64,000 nt of DNA from Collybiopsis luxurians FD-317 M1 (taxonomy: Eukaryota; Basidiomycota; Agaricomycetes; Agaricales; Omphalotaceae). Both the position numbers and the translations under genes were made by a program. Shown here in pieces: positions 12,248 to 22,886 of the stretch (position 1 is its first letter; each line of letters starts with the position of its first letter). Where the stretch lies: assembly GCA_000827265.1 (NCBI GenBank), contig KN834791.1, positions 1 to 64,000 on the forward strand, given 5' to 3'. The notes beneath the pieces are model-generated. The model saw only the letters and a program-made list of their open reading frames with translations, made no database searches and had not been told where the DNA came from.

Positions 12248-14117
12248 CAAGAAGGATCAAGAAATGGTTGGAGCCAGGGGATGTCTGACCGGGAGTCAGA
12301 TAGGTAGGCAAATATCAGGTCAACACGAAAGTAAGGCGGAATATATCTTAAGACGGGTATGTCAACACGTGCTTCCGTTGGGTTGGAACGTTTCTAAAGG
12401 AAAGATCTCTATCCCAAAGCGGGCGGACGCTCGATTTAGACCGCAACGAGGCAGGATAAGCGAGCGAGACGAAATGAACCATGTCACAATCGCTTTGTTC
12501 CATCAAATCACAGAACTAGATCGTGTCTGTCGGAGGGTCGGACATCAGCATGCGGAAAACCAAGAAAAGAGACCGAATTCTCATTACCGCTGCGATTGCC
12601 TGGGCGTTTTCATGTTCCTTGACGTCGAAGTACTCCAATTTCCTAGGCTGGCAAGATAAGGTGATGTCCGTGATCCTTTTTACTTCCTGAAGTGTGCTTA
12701 TGTTCTCCGAAATCTATCAGTTCGCCTGGTATCACTTGACGTTGTTCAATCAGAATAACCGAGTCGCGGTTTCGGGCCGGTATCAGCAACGAACCAAACC
12801 CGGCATGTAAAAAGTCAATTATTTCTGACGAGTGTGATCTGAGCTGGGAATGCTAAAGGCAAGAACGCTACGTAGTCGCGAGATATTCCGAGGAGAACCG
12901 ATATTTTACAAGGTTGAATTATTGTCACCTTCTGTATTCCTGCAAGTGGAGCGTGTTCTGGTAAGCAACAAATAGGAGTGAATAAGGGAAAAGCATCACT
13001 TATCGTAAACCGCAGCGGCATGGGTCGCGGGCGCAGCGTCTGGAGAGCAAGTGCAATACGGCTAATCTACTAATAGGAGATCGGCAGACCAGACGCTAGT
13101 GTATAGAATTTTCATCAGTGGTCGAAGTCAGGGACTCAGTTTTCAGCCCAAATCAATTTTCCTGAGCGTGAAGGGAAAACACAGATGCCAAGTTATGAGA
13201 CAACGGAGTCTTATTAGTTCGAATGATATGAAATGCAGGGGTAAAAAGCAAAGAACAGAGCGGTGAGGTGGTAGTTCGAATCTGAGTCGTAACGGTAACG
13301 GTAGTGGAGCGGCCAGTAAAATTTGGCACGTGACAGTGTAAGCGCCCACACCGACGCGACCTGACGCGACGCGTACGGTACCCTACAAGCTGCTCCGTCT
13401 CCACAAAACGTAAATAGACCAGAATGAGATTCTTCAATCTATCCATTTGGGGAGTGCTGAGATCACGACAATACCGTCTTGCAGTGGCAGAGCTAGAGCT
13501 ACTGAGGGAGCTTGTTATGAGCCCCTCCGAGAGGCGATAAGCAATAGATCACATCAGAAATACTCACATACTAACCAAGTCTCTGTCTATCTACCAAGTC
13601 ATACCTCTTTTCGATCTCCCGAATAATCAAGTTTAAATCGATACAAATTCGAATACTCTGTTAAATGAACGTGAGTTAATGCATCATTTTGTGACACCCA
13701 TGGGTCCCTTGACTGTATGGTAATCTGAGTAAGTGCCCAGAGGAAGCCCAATCCTTATTCTAATGCAGAATTCGAAATTCTCAAGATTTGACCCCATTTT
13801 ACTATTACTTTCCGTACGTCTGGCGCACAAAAAGGCAGCTGATGAACAGAAACCGAAGGTATCTCGTTCTTCTCGACGAGGCTCAATGGTCTGCCGGATA
13901 TTCAGCTCGGACCTGAAGAGCCTTGAGATGAAAGACTCTTGAATGATCCTTCAATGAGAACTCAGATTAGAAGAAGGTTATAAACGCTATCGATGGTTGA
14001 GATGGCCTGCTGCTGGTGGGCGCCTATAATTACCTACGTGGCTGGTCATGTGACTTTGTACGCCACGCCACGAGCGCTAAATGCCAGCGGTCACCAAAAC
14101 TCCTTAAAACTATCATC
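12248..14117. other. Intergenic, divergent promoter region of RING gene B and Sec61 beta
   Basis: No gene is supported. A plus-strand frame of 140 codons (12237-12659) is antisense to the start of RING gene B and carries no family signal. A GTTCGAATC string near 13275 recalls a tRNA B box, but no cloverleaf can be drawn around it. Confidence 0.4.
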
Positions 14118-14578
14118 ATGGCGAGTGGCAGCAAGTTTTATTTCTTGAATTTATGAATAATTTTCAGCTTCTAGTCCGACTCTGATGCTCCTCAATCCCC
14201 GGTCACTCGTTCTACTACGTCCTCCGTAGCAAAACCGCCTGGTGCTCAAATTCGGTCCGTCTTCATTTACCTTTAGAAAATCTAAATTCTTATGAACTTC
14301 TGGTATATAGTCGGCGGGCGACGAATAATCAGGCTGCAAGACCTAACTCTACCCGGGCTGCAGGCGCAGGAGGATCTTCGAACACAATGTTGAAGCTATA
14401 CACGGACGATTCACCTGGGTTAAGAGTGTGAGTAATAGTTTTATGTTTTCGTGTCTACATCGCTAATTTTTTCTCGTTCAGTGACCCTTTCATTGTCCTT
14501 GTCCTTTCTCTTGTCTTTATTGGTTCCATCTTCTTCCTTCACATTTCGGCCAAGGTCATTCGCATGTTCTCAAAGTAA
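14118..14578 (+). CDS. sbh1: Sec61 beta subunit of the protein translocon
   Basis: Likely exons: 14118-14120, 14175-14254, 14311-14427, 14482-14578, giving 98 aa. The protein has the fungal Sec61 beta layout: a short acidic/Ser-rich N-terminus (SDSDAPQSPVTR), a basic linker (RRRATNNQAARPNSTRAAG), the family signature GGSSNTMLKLYTDDSPGLRV, and one C-terminal membrane helix (PFIVLVLSLVFIGSIFFLHI). Family knowledge makes it the tail-anchored small subunit of the ER Sec61 channel. The three downstream exons are certain. The start is less so: the only in-frame solution found uses an ATG-only first exon followed by a GC donor (gcgagt), because every GT donor after that ATG gives a stop or the wrong phase. 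Confidence 0.9.
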
Positions 14579-15643
14579 ACCCTGTTATTCCTGTTTTAAT
14601 AGCACTGGGATGGATATTCGGAGCAGCTTTGCATACCGCTTAAGGAGCTCTGGTCATGTACTAAAACCTCTCCTTTAAAGGAGTTTGTTTATGACACTCG
14701 TTTTTCTATTTATCTGGTAGTTTCACTACTGCCTCTGCTCGCGTCATCGCGTCGCGTTTCTCCGGACGTTCCTGAACATTGTGGATGGCCCCTGTATTCT
14801 CCAGTCAGAGAGGCTTTTGCGCGTACATTCTTCTCATTTAGGCGCTCAGGACAAGCTACATACATGTCGGTCCTCCAGCTAGTCCCTGCAGGAACTGAGC
14901 CAGCTTGATTCGCTCTCGCCACTTCTAGCTATAAGGTTTGTGTTGTACATAGGGTCCCCGGTCAAGCCCTTGATAGACAACTTTCAATTCGTATTTTCCC
15001 TGCAGACGCCGTGCGATCTAAATACGCGTGCCAAAAGCATGGCGATATTCGAAGAGAGAGATAGCTCGGCTCTTCCGACTCTGTAAAGCCTAACGAACTT
15101 CGTAAAGCCTCTACTACACGGTTTTCCCGAACTTGCAATTAACTTCTCACCGGTATCTTTTACTTCGTCAGTCAAAGTCTTTCTTCATTGTTCGAATGAC
15201 CCCCAGATTGAAAAGAAATTCTTTCATTTTCAAAACTTCCTTCGCGGATAGGATGGTGGAACTATGAATGCAATTCCCTTGGATTTAGACCAACGGAAGA
15301 ATAAAATCTCACATGTCGTATTGAGATCTTGACGTTTCTCCCAGAAAGAATGAATGAACCATCTTGTTTGTTTTGCCTGCAGATTGCCTGAACAGCATCG
15401 CACCTCCGAGAACACGTTGTGGAGGCGTGTTTTTTAGTATTGACGGAAAGCGCTCGCCGCTCAGAGGTCCAATTCAATTTCCGTCTTTGCTACATTGCAT
15501 CGTTGTTTTCCTATTTTCTGGTTGCTTTTCCAGTAAGTCTAGCTTGGCAATAGGGAGAGATTTTCTTGGGGTTGCACGGTAAGCGAGGCAAGGCTGCAGA
15601 GGGTGTGTAGTACGCTTATTCTCTCACCCTCGAAATCGTTATC

Positions 15644-15904
15644 ATGTCTTTTTACGATACTCTCGCTCTCGATCAAAAGATGAACAAAAAAATCAGTCAG
15701 TCAGTCAGCAATCCTTCTCGGCTCCTTAAATCAGAAGGAACGGAGTATTCATCGCAGCGACGTAGCGCCCGTTTTGCTCTCAAAAATGTAACCGGGATCG
15801 CGTTGGCGTCTCTGAGTTTGAATACAGATTCTACAGCTTTGAATGACGGTTGCTTAGATGCTTGGTGTTCGGAGGATACGAAGAAGTTGGTTCCTCCACA
15901 TTGA
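15644..15904 (+). CDS. Small hypothetical protein, weak
   Basis: An uninterrupted ATG-to-stop frame of 86 codons with no visible intron. It begins MSFYDTLALDQKMN, contains a Ser/Arg-rich middle and two cysteines, and ends KLVPPH. No domain, signal peptide or membrane helix is visible. It could be a real small protein, the last exon of a longer gene starting upstream, or chance. It is listed only because its ATG and stop are cleanly placed between two well-supported genes. Confidence 0.2.
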   Translation: MSFYDTLALDQKMNKKISQSVSNPSRLLKSEGTEYSSQRRSARFALKNVTGIALASLSLNTDSTALNDGCLDAWCSEDTKKLVPPH

Positions 15905-17786
15905 TATCCGTTCCATGTTTGGGTAAATTATAGCTAAAGTGATGCGAATGACGATAAACGATAGGGATAAGCCAGGAACTAGGGGGTAGGGGCGGACGCA
16001 GGGTAGCGAGTACATGAGAGTACATATTTACAGCAAAAGAAGCATCCACACGCGCATACAGCGACTCTGAAGTGTCTGAACCGTACCATCCTCAAGTTCG
16101 ACTGAATTCCCATCCTCGAACCGCGAGTCCATGAATTGAAAGATAGAAACTAGCCTGTTGGTGGCAAAGGCAATTAATTGTATTGTAATGTATGTGTATA
16201 CAGAGCGCAAGCTGAAGGCACGACTTCATATGTTCGTCATTTCAATGCCGAATTCCTTTGAACAAAGTTCAGACTCGCCATGCCTATAACTCGAGGTCTT
16301 TACATACGAGTTTTCTGAATTACGATATGATTATGAGTTTACTATGACTGCATCCGCCCGGTTTATTTTCTGCTTTAAATCACTTTTGGACTATACCATC
16401 AAGGCACAAAGTCGTATGTATGCGTGGTGGCAACATCACTGGTGGAAATGAAATCTCACTTTACAACTTGAGATAGTTTACTTTGGCTTTGACGACAGGG
16501 GAGGGTGCGGGGTGTGGGGTGGAGGGAGCGGGGGAAGGACGGGAAACACCGAAGGAATGGATAGTCGGCTGGAAGCTAAAGTTCAAGTTCACAAGAGATT
16601 TTGTTCAATTTCGACACGTTTCGGATGCAACGGGACAAGAGTCTTTTTTTAAGAATTCGGAGGTTTTCAGTGAAATGACCAACGACGTTTGCACTACATA
16701 TGCGTCCTGTGCGTTCGATTTTGATGTTCGATTCCAGGCTTCCAGTGGTGGAATGAGGGGGTATCGTGCAAGTAGCGAACCGAGTGAACCGACGATATGG
16801 CTTGGACATGCGTCGATAGTCGACTACTTACTCGGAAACGTCCCCTAGAAAGGCCCGATGTTCAAAAATAGTATGGTGAGTGGAACTCGAGGATGTTATG
16901 GTTTACGTTGGGTGTTTTCTGGGTTGAACGAAGCAAAAGTGACATTTCTCGCTTTAGTAGAGTTCTAGTCCAGATCTGTAACGAAGAATCTGGGACAGAC
17001 ATCACATTCGTTGCACGCCTAGTAGGACTTGTTCGCCTGCATGAAAGGCAAGGTCTATACGTGTTCGATTTGAAGATCAGGACGGGGGTTGGTGGGGAAA
17101 AGTCCTGCCGAGGGCTCCAATGCGGACTCTGCAGAACCAAGAAGCAGAAATTGACATTCGATGGACCGGCTGAGATCAGGTAGTATCAGAAAAAGAAGTA
17201 TAGCTAGAAAGATATATGAAGAAGCTGGTTACAAGTCCCGATGGGGCTTGATGGATGGCAGGATCTAGTCGGTCCACCAATGAGCTGAAAATCGTGTGCT
17301 TGGTGTGCAGATAAAGCATGCGAGTGCATCGACCATTGTATGAACGTCAAGAAATGTGTCCTTACCGTCATCCCATGGCTGGTCGATACGTTCGTTACCA
17401 AAGATAATGGAACGACTATTAATCACAGTGTGATCCCATCATCTGTCAGGTAAATAAGCTATTGCAGCATACCGCCTGATCTTTGAACAGTAGAGGTCAT
17501 TGAGGGAATTATTACCAAGTCTGAACTGCATCGAAAAATGAGAGTGCGCTGACAGAGAATGCCTCACGCAAGAGATGAACGATGTCCCTGGATTCTCTCC
17601 AGTGTCATCACCCTATAAGCAATACATTGTACCTGTCAAACAAACTGCATCTGTCAAGTAAATATTGACCGACTTTGCATGTCCCTTTGAATTGTTTGGA
17701 GTGACCACGGGCGTCAAAGCGGGCGCTTGTTGGGCAGATTTCCTAATAGGGGACCGCCACATGCAAAATGCCTAACATTTGAATGC

Positions 17787-17793
17787 TATATAA
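17787..17793 (+). promoter_or_regulatory. Probable TATA box of the Iml2/TTC39-like gene
   Basis: TATATAA about 100 bp upstream of the ATG at 17895, followed by pyrimidine-rich sequence and a favourable ATG context (caccATGtc). Assigned from position and sequence only. Confidence 0.5.
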
Positions 17794-17894
17794 TCTGCTG
17801 ACCCCTTGTTCCGTCAGGTTCAGAGATTGATTTCTCCATTCCATGCAATTTCTTTCCCGACCATAACCATAGAGTACCTTTCCTTTCGCCCACC

Positions 17895-20800
17895 ATGTCA
17901 AGTATAGAAGAAATCAAGGTCACCAACGTGAGCACAGAAACCCCCACGACTTCAAGCACCAACGGTACTTCGACCCCAGCTACCTCTGTAACGGGTCTGG
18001 ATAATGACAAACCGAGTGATAAGCAAGAGCTTCCTTCATACAAATCAATATACACTGGGCCTCCACCCGTAAAATACCCTTACAACCCCTCAGAAGCACT
18101 AGGAGACTTACCCGGAGTCAGCTATGCCCTCGAATTATTTTTGGCTTCTCATATGGTCGAATCGGAAGATTACTGCAATACAAGCGATGTCGACAAGTTT
18201 TGTCGTTTCTTTTTATGTCTTCAGACTTTTTACCAATCTGAACATGCAGGGAACGGCTATATTTCGCTACCGGATATGGGCTTATACAATGCGTGAAAGG
18301 ACTCATGTCCTACGCGGATGAGGTAAGTATCCGAGCCATAAACTTTAAGGGTTGCATCTTCTGACGTTTAATTCCAGGATATATTGGCTGGAATAGAGCA
18401 TACAAAGCAAGGGAATCTCATCGCTTCACAGCATCGGAAAAAGACTGCATTTTTCACGACGAGGTTAGCCGGTTACGTCGTTTCATCCCTCAACACCACC
18501 GGCGTAGGGTTCATAAAGAGTATGACTGATATGGAGCGCCATGCGGAACTAGTTTACGCGGAGAGTCTATTCGAAAAGGTTAGCCTGTAACCTCTTTACT
18601 CCTGTAACCTCTTACTCCTGTCCGCTCTTACTAACCCTTTCATTCTCGTAGGCTCTTCTGGGCATCGTGTATTCAGGCGATTGGTTAGCATTCATCAAGG
18701 AAGCGTATGTGCAATCCCTCGACACCTGCCGCAGTCGAGGCTCAAGATGTCCTTTACAGTCTCAACATGAGAACGACAATCCAAATCTACCGTAGTCTCC
18801 TTAAGTACCTCAATGCGATGGATGCCGAGTCAGTTGCAAATGGTGGACCACCGGAAGATCCGTCTATAGATGCGCATTTCCGATCCGGGGTTTACTTGGG
18901 GGCAGGAATGTCAACGTTGATTCTCAGTCTTTTACCGACGAAACTGCTCACGATTGTGGAGATATTCGGGTACAAAGGTGATCGTGTAGAGGCATTGGAA
19001 CTTTTAGGGCGGGCTGGAGGATGGTCCAAGGATAGCGACGAGCCCGGTGTATCTGCGGGTAAATCTTTCAGGTCCCAGGCTCCTGTCAAAGGCTAAAATC
19101 CAATATCTTTTTTTGTTAACAGCTCAAGAAGGCGTTAGGCAAGTTTTCACAGTACAAACCAAATATATCATTAATATTTTTCGTGCTTAGAAGATCGCTC
19201 TGCGACATGGCACTTCTAATTTTCCACCTTATCCTCTCCAGTTTCACATTTGACGGAATTGACGTTGGAATGGCGCAGAAGATTATCAACTGGAATCTAA
19301 AGCGATACCCAGATGGTAAGTACTTAGCAGTATGCATGCGCGCACACATCGGGTCGGGCCTGGCTTGTGACCGACCTAGTTGTACTGAAATTCCGGTTTC
19401 GCAATATCAGGTGTATTCTTTCTGTTTGGAGCTGGTAGAGCTTCTCTAGCTAGATCTCAGCCGTTACGGGCAATTGCCTATTACACCCGGGCGATGGAAG
19501 TGCAGACGCAGTATAGGAACTTGCATCATATATCTTATTGGGAAATTGCTATTGCTCGTATGGCGTTGTGGCATCTGCGGGGGTGCGTTGTAGCATGGGA
19601 GATATTGCAGGAGGAAGCTACGGTGAGCTGAGGGACTTTCGGAAGGCTTGAATCCATTTCGCTGACGCCGTTCCCTGTCTAGTGGTCAAAGTCAATATAT
19701 TCATACGGCATGGCTGTCAGTCTGTTGGAACTCGCGGATGCTCTCGAACGTGGAGAGAAAGTAGAGGAGACGGAATCTTCAGTACGATCAGGCGCTTCAA
19801 AGGAAGAGCAACCAAAGTCGCGTACTCCAGCGCAGATGCGCGAGGAAGCCACGAAATTGATGGAAAAGGTACCAGGGCTAAGACAAAAGATTGCTGGGAA
19901 AAGTATTCCGGTGAGCTATTGAACGGTTTTTCTTTGCGAATAATTCTTATTCAATGGTTTTTTTGTGATTCATGAACCTTCAAGCTTGAGGTGCGCATTG
20001 CGTCCCCTATGTTCAGTCTCGTTACCTTCCATAATTGACATTCTTTCGCACGCAGAAATTCGTAGCTCGCAAAGCCCGCAAGTACATTTCCCAAGACCGA
20101 CGATTGGCGCTTCCCATGCTCGAACTGGCGTATCTCATGCTCGCAATTGCTCATGCTCCCGTCAAGGTTGTGGAAACCAAGATGCTGCCTGAAGTGAATC
20201 GCGCTTTGGCGGAGTTGGATCGGTGTAAGGAGAAGACTACGAAATATGGGAACGGGAAGGGGTACTGGGATGATTATTGTTTGACCAAGCTTATGGAGGG
20301 TGTATGTAAAAGATATCAGGCGTATCCGGTGAGTCGGTTGATGTCTATGATGGAGGTGCGCATCGGGCGCTGATGAGTTGGTGGGGCTTAATAGGACCCG
20401 GACGCAGAATTGGATGCAGATCAAGTTGCCAGTGTTCCCCAGGAACAGGCTGCAAAGGAGTCAGAAGCTGCGTTTGATGAGGTTTTGGAACATGGGCCAA
20501 AGATTGAATTTGATCACCAATTTGTATATCAGGCTCGTGAGTGCTCACCACATTGTCGCAGAGAGTGGCAGTTTCTTGACGGCGATGCTAGATTATGAGC
20601 TAGGTCGTCTCTTGGCTTGCCAAGGTGACACTACAGGAGCGAAGAAACATTTTGACCTCGTTATTTCGGGTGTGTTCCGTTCTCTTTATGGTGTCACACT
20701 AATACTTACATGGTCCGGCTCGATGTAGGGAAATACCTCGAGGTTGGGCCGTCAGGTAGGAAGGGTAGATATTCGTTGGAGGTGCGTATACCACCTATAT

Positions 20801-20903
20801 CATCGGACGACATTCTGAATTTCTTACGACGTCGTTGGATTAGAACTCATTGCACATGCGTACGCATGCCGCTCTCGAAGCTCTGCACCAGAAGAGACTC
20901 TAG
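17895..20903 (+). CDS. IML2: Iml2/TTC39-family TPR protein (inclusion-body clearance, outer mitochondrial membrane)
   Basis: Fifteen exons: 17895-18196, 18250-18322, 18378-18578, 18652-18704, 18760-19058, 19123-19138, 19191-19315, 19411-19622, 19683-19910, 19985-19990, 20056-20328, 20395-20536, 20592-20669, 20729-20781, 20844-20903, giving 706 aa. Family landmarks appear in order: LPGVSYALELFLASHM, ATGYGLIQCVKGLMSYADED, RSGVYLGAGMSTLILSLLP, EGVRRSLCDMALLIFHL, KFVARKARKY, AHYELGRLLA, and a C-terminal LHMRTHAALEALHQK. In yeast the family member acts in lipid-droplet-dependent clearance of protein inclusions, and relatives are annotated at the outer mitochondrial membrane. Two splice oddities are well supported: a GC-AG intron (19139-19190) and a 6-nt exon (19985-19990, Leu-Glu). 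The first about 50 residues are Ser/Thr-rich and probably disordered. Confidence 0.92.
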
Positions 20904-21323
20904 GGAGACGATATTCCGTCGACTGCCTATGATTTTCTTTTTTTGCGTCGACAGATGTACTCGTCGTACCCTGGAATCCAATATTCCAGGCAGTACATTC
21001 ATCGCTCTCTCCATCCATTGCTTGTCTTTTGTCTGTGCATCTCTGTACTTTGCATGATATTTTGTACCTTTTACATTGGACAACCAGTGTTGTTGTGCTC
21101 ACTCTTCCTCCTGTTGTTTTCAATGCTCGTTATGCTTTTTACGACTGCCCCTTCCTCATATCTTATTCGATAATAATAAAATATCTGGAGCTTGATACCC
21201 AAATGCATGCCCTCAGGCTATACTGGGCGATGTCTATTTCCAAAGGTATTTACAAAATCCCAGCACATAATCTAAACTCGTTCTACAAGACATTTAGCAG
21301 GTCTAAACTGTATGAAGCTCAAT
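20904..21323. other. Intergenic between convergent genes
   Basis: This is the shared 3' region of the Iml2-like gene (plus) and the SET gene (minus). Only short, hydrophobic, chance-looking frames are present. Confidence 0.4.
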
Positions 21324-22480
21324 CTACACTTCCGCATCCAATTCTCTAGCACATCGACGACACGAGCAGTCAAAATACCAATATTTTGACAGGGCCTCTC
21401 GTCGCACCTTAACAACGTCATTTAAATCAATGTAATTTATACACAACTCTTCACCCGGGGGGACGTCTCGTTTGGCATAAAACGCCATAGAGCGACCACG
21501 TCGCTCTTTACGTACGTTGGGGTCACAATCTGCGTATAAATTGGTAATCCCTATGAACAGAAAAAAAGGGGTAATGGAAACAAATACGTACCGTGGTTGA
21601 AATACGAGCCCGAGCAGTAGATGGCATAACCGAACATCTCGCTGTCTCCATCGATTTCATAAAGACCGAATGAGTTCCCTTCGTCGCGAGCTAGAATCGC
21701 TCGAATGGTATCGGATTTCTCGAGATAGAAACGCAAGGCGGGAACAGTGAACCAGAGAGCGTTCCGTAGGAAGAGGTAGATACGGGTACGGGAGGGTAAG
21801 CGGTATGTTTGGCTTTGAATGTACACGAGCTCGTTATCCTGCAGCTCTGAAAGATCGGACCACGTTCCTGCAGGTGAAATTGCGTTGGGAGGAAGAAGGA
21901 AGGAATGGTTATCTTCGATATGTCGACGAACAATGGCAGAGACCAGGAAACGTGCAGTATCGAGTTCCAATTCGTCGAGAATAAGATCGTTGGGAAGGGT
22001 TTTCACAGATGATTCTTCTACCCTTTTCCAAGCAGAATCGATCTCCTCCTTCGTGAGGACCTTCTTTTCTCCAAATGAGCAAGTATCTGACGAAGATTCA
22101 GGTTCAGATCCGGGTGCAACGAGCCTTTTCGAATTCTTGACGACAGATCTTCCGAGTTTTTCTAGGGCACTATATGCCTGGCTCAGCATACCATCTACGT
22201 TCTCTGTTGGAAGCCAATTATCCTTGCAGTCAACACTGCAAAAGTAAACACTGGTTCCATCGAAATCATGTTTGATATTCCAAGTGTTGCGATTAGATTC
22301 AAATGAATACGCAAAACAATCTGCGCACACCTCTTTGCGATATTTACGATAGATGACGGATGCGAACGGTGATGAGCTTGTGTGAAGCAGGGTATCTTTT
22401 GGGATGAAATGAGTGGCGAAGAGACCTCGACCGCCGTAGGGCGTTGATTTTTGAATGAGGAAGGGGTTGACTGGCGACAT
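21324..22480 (-). CDS. SET-domain protein (SMYD-like, putative protein lysine methyltransferase)
   Basis: Two exons on the minus strand: 22480-21592 and 21529-21324, giving 364 aa. The SET fold opens with [18 protein letters not shown] (about 14-31). A cysteine cluster (CADCF ... [11 protein letters not shown], about 52-88) resembles a partial MYND-type insert. The catalytic motif is split by the intron and, once spliced, reads FNHDCDPNV (about 294-302), the canonical NHxCxPN; this fixes the acceptor at 21530. A post-SET cysteine cluster (FDCSCRRC) lies near the C-terminus. Such proteins methylate lysines of histones or other proteins using S-adenosylmethionine; the substrate is unknown. The 5' end of this gene is duplicated as a decayed copy at about 25961-26555. 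Confidence 0.88.
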
Positions 22481-22886
22481 GGAGGTTGGAAGTCAAGAGG
22501 TGAATGTCTGCCGTCACGTTTTCGAATCTGCGCCGCGTCAAAATTTTGCTCTCCTCCTTCCATATTCATTTTCGTATCGAAGAACCGATGCATCTATCGT
22601 TCTCGATTTGTGATTCCTACTATGTGAGACCGCTGGGAGTAGGCGCGTCGGCTCACTTTCCAAACGAGGTACTACATATCGCTTTAACGTATACCCTGCT
22701 TGCGTCTATCATTGTACAACGTTGAGAACCCATTCTGGTACTCGTTCTGCCGACCCAGGTACTTGTTGGGTAAAGGTCCCAATTGGACTCGCTTTTGTGG
22801 AGCGCAGGACACTTATGAAATGCACGCTTTACTGTATCAAAAAAACTTGCCCTTACCTAGTCAGAAGTCCACTGGACGACGAAGGA

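Larger units (their letters stand above)
14579..17894. other. Long intergenic region, no gene resolved
   Basis: Apart from a weak 86-codon frame (15644-15904), nothing could be assembled into a gene. A plus-strand frame at 16483-16848 starts with TTG, opens in G-rich low-complexity sequence and has no family resemblance. Opposing short frames at 16862-17183 look like chance overlaps. Confidence 0.35.

Noticed and set aside
12237..12659. 140-codon plus-strand frame
   Set aside because: It overlaps the first exon of RING gene B on the opposite strand and has a basic, repeat-free composition with no domain.
13260..13300. GTTCGAATC string like a tRNA B box
   Set aside because: No A box at the right distance and no acceptor or anticodon stem can be drawn.
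13339..13353. 15-nt match to the sequence near 1793 (GGGCGCTTACACTGT)
   Set aside because: A 15-base match between two places is expected a few times by chance in 64 kb on both strands, and the flanks do not align.
16483..16848. 121-codon plus-strand frame starting TTG
   Set aside because: It begins in G-rich low-complexity sequence with a non-ATG start, and no splicing or family support was found.
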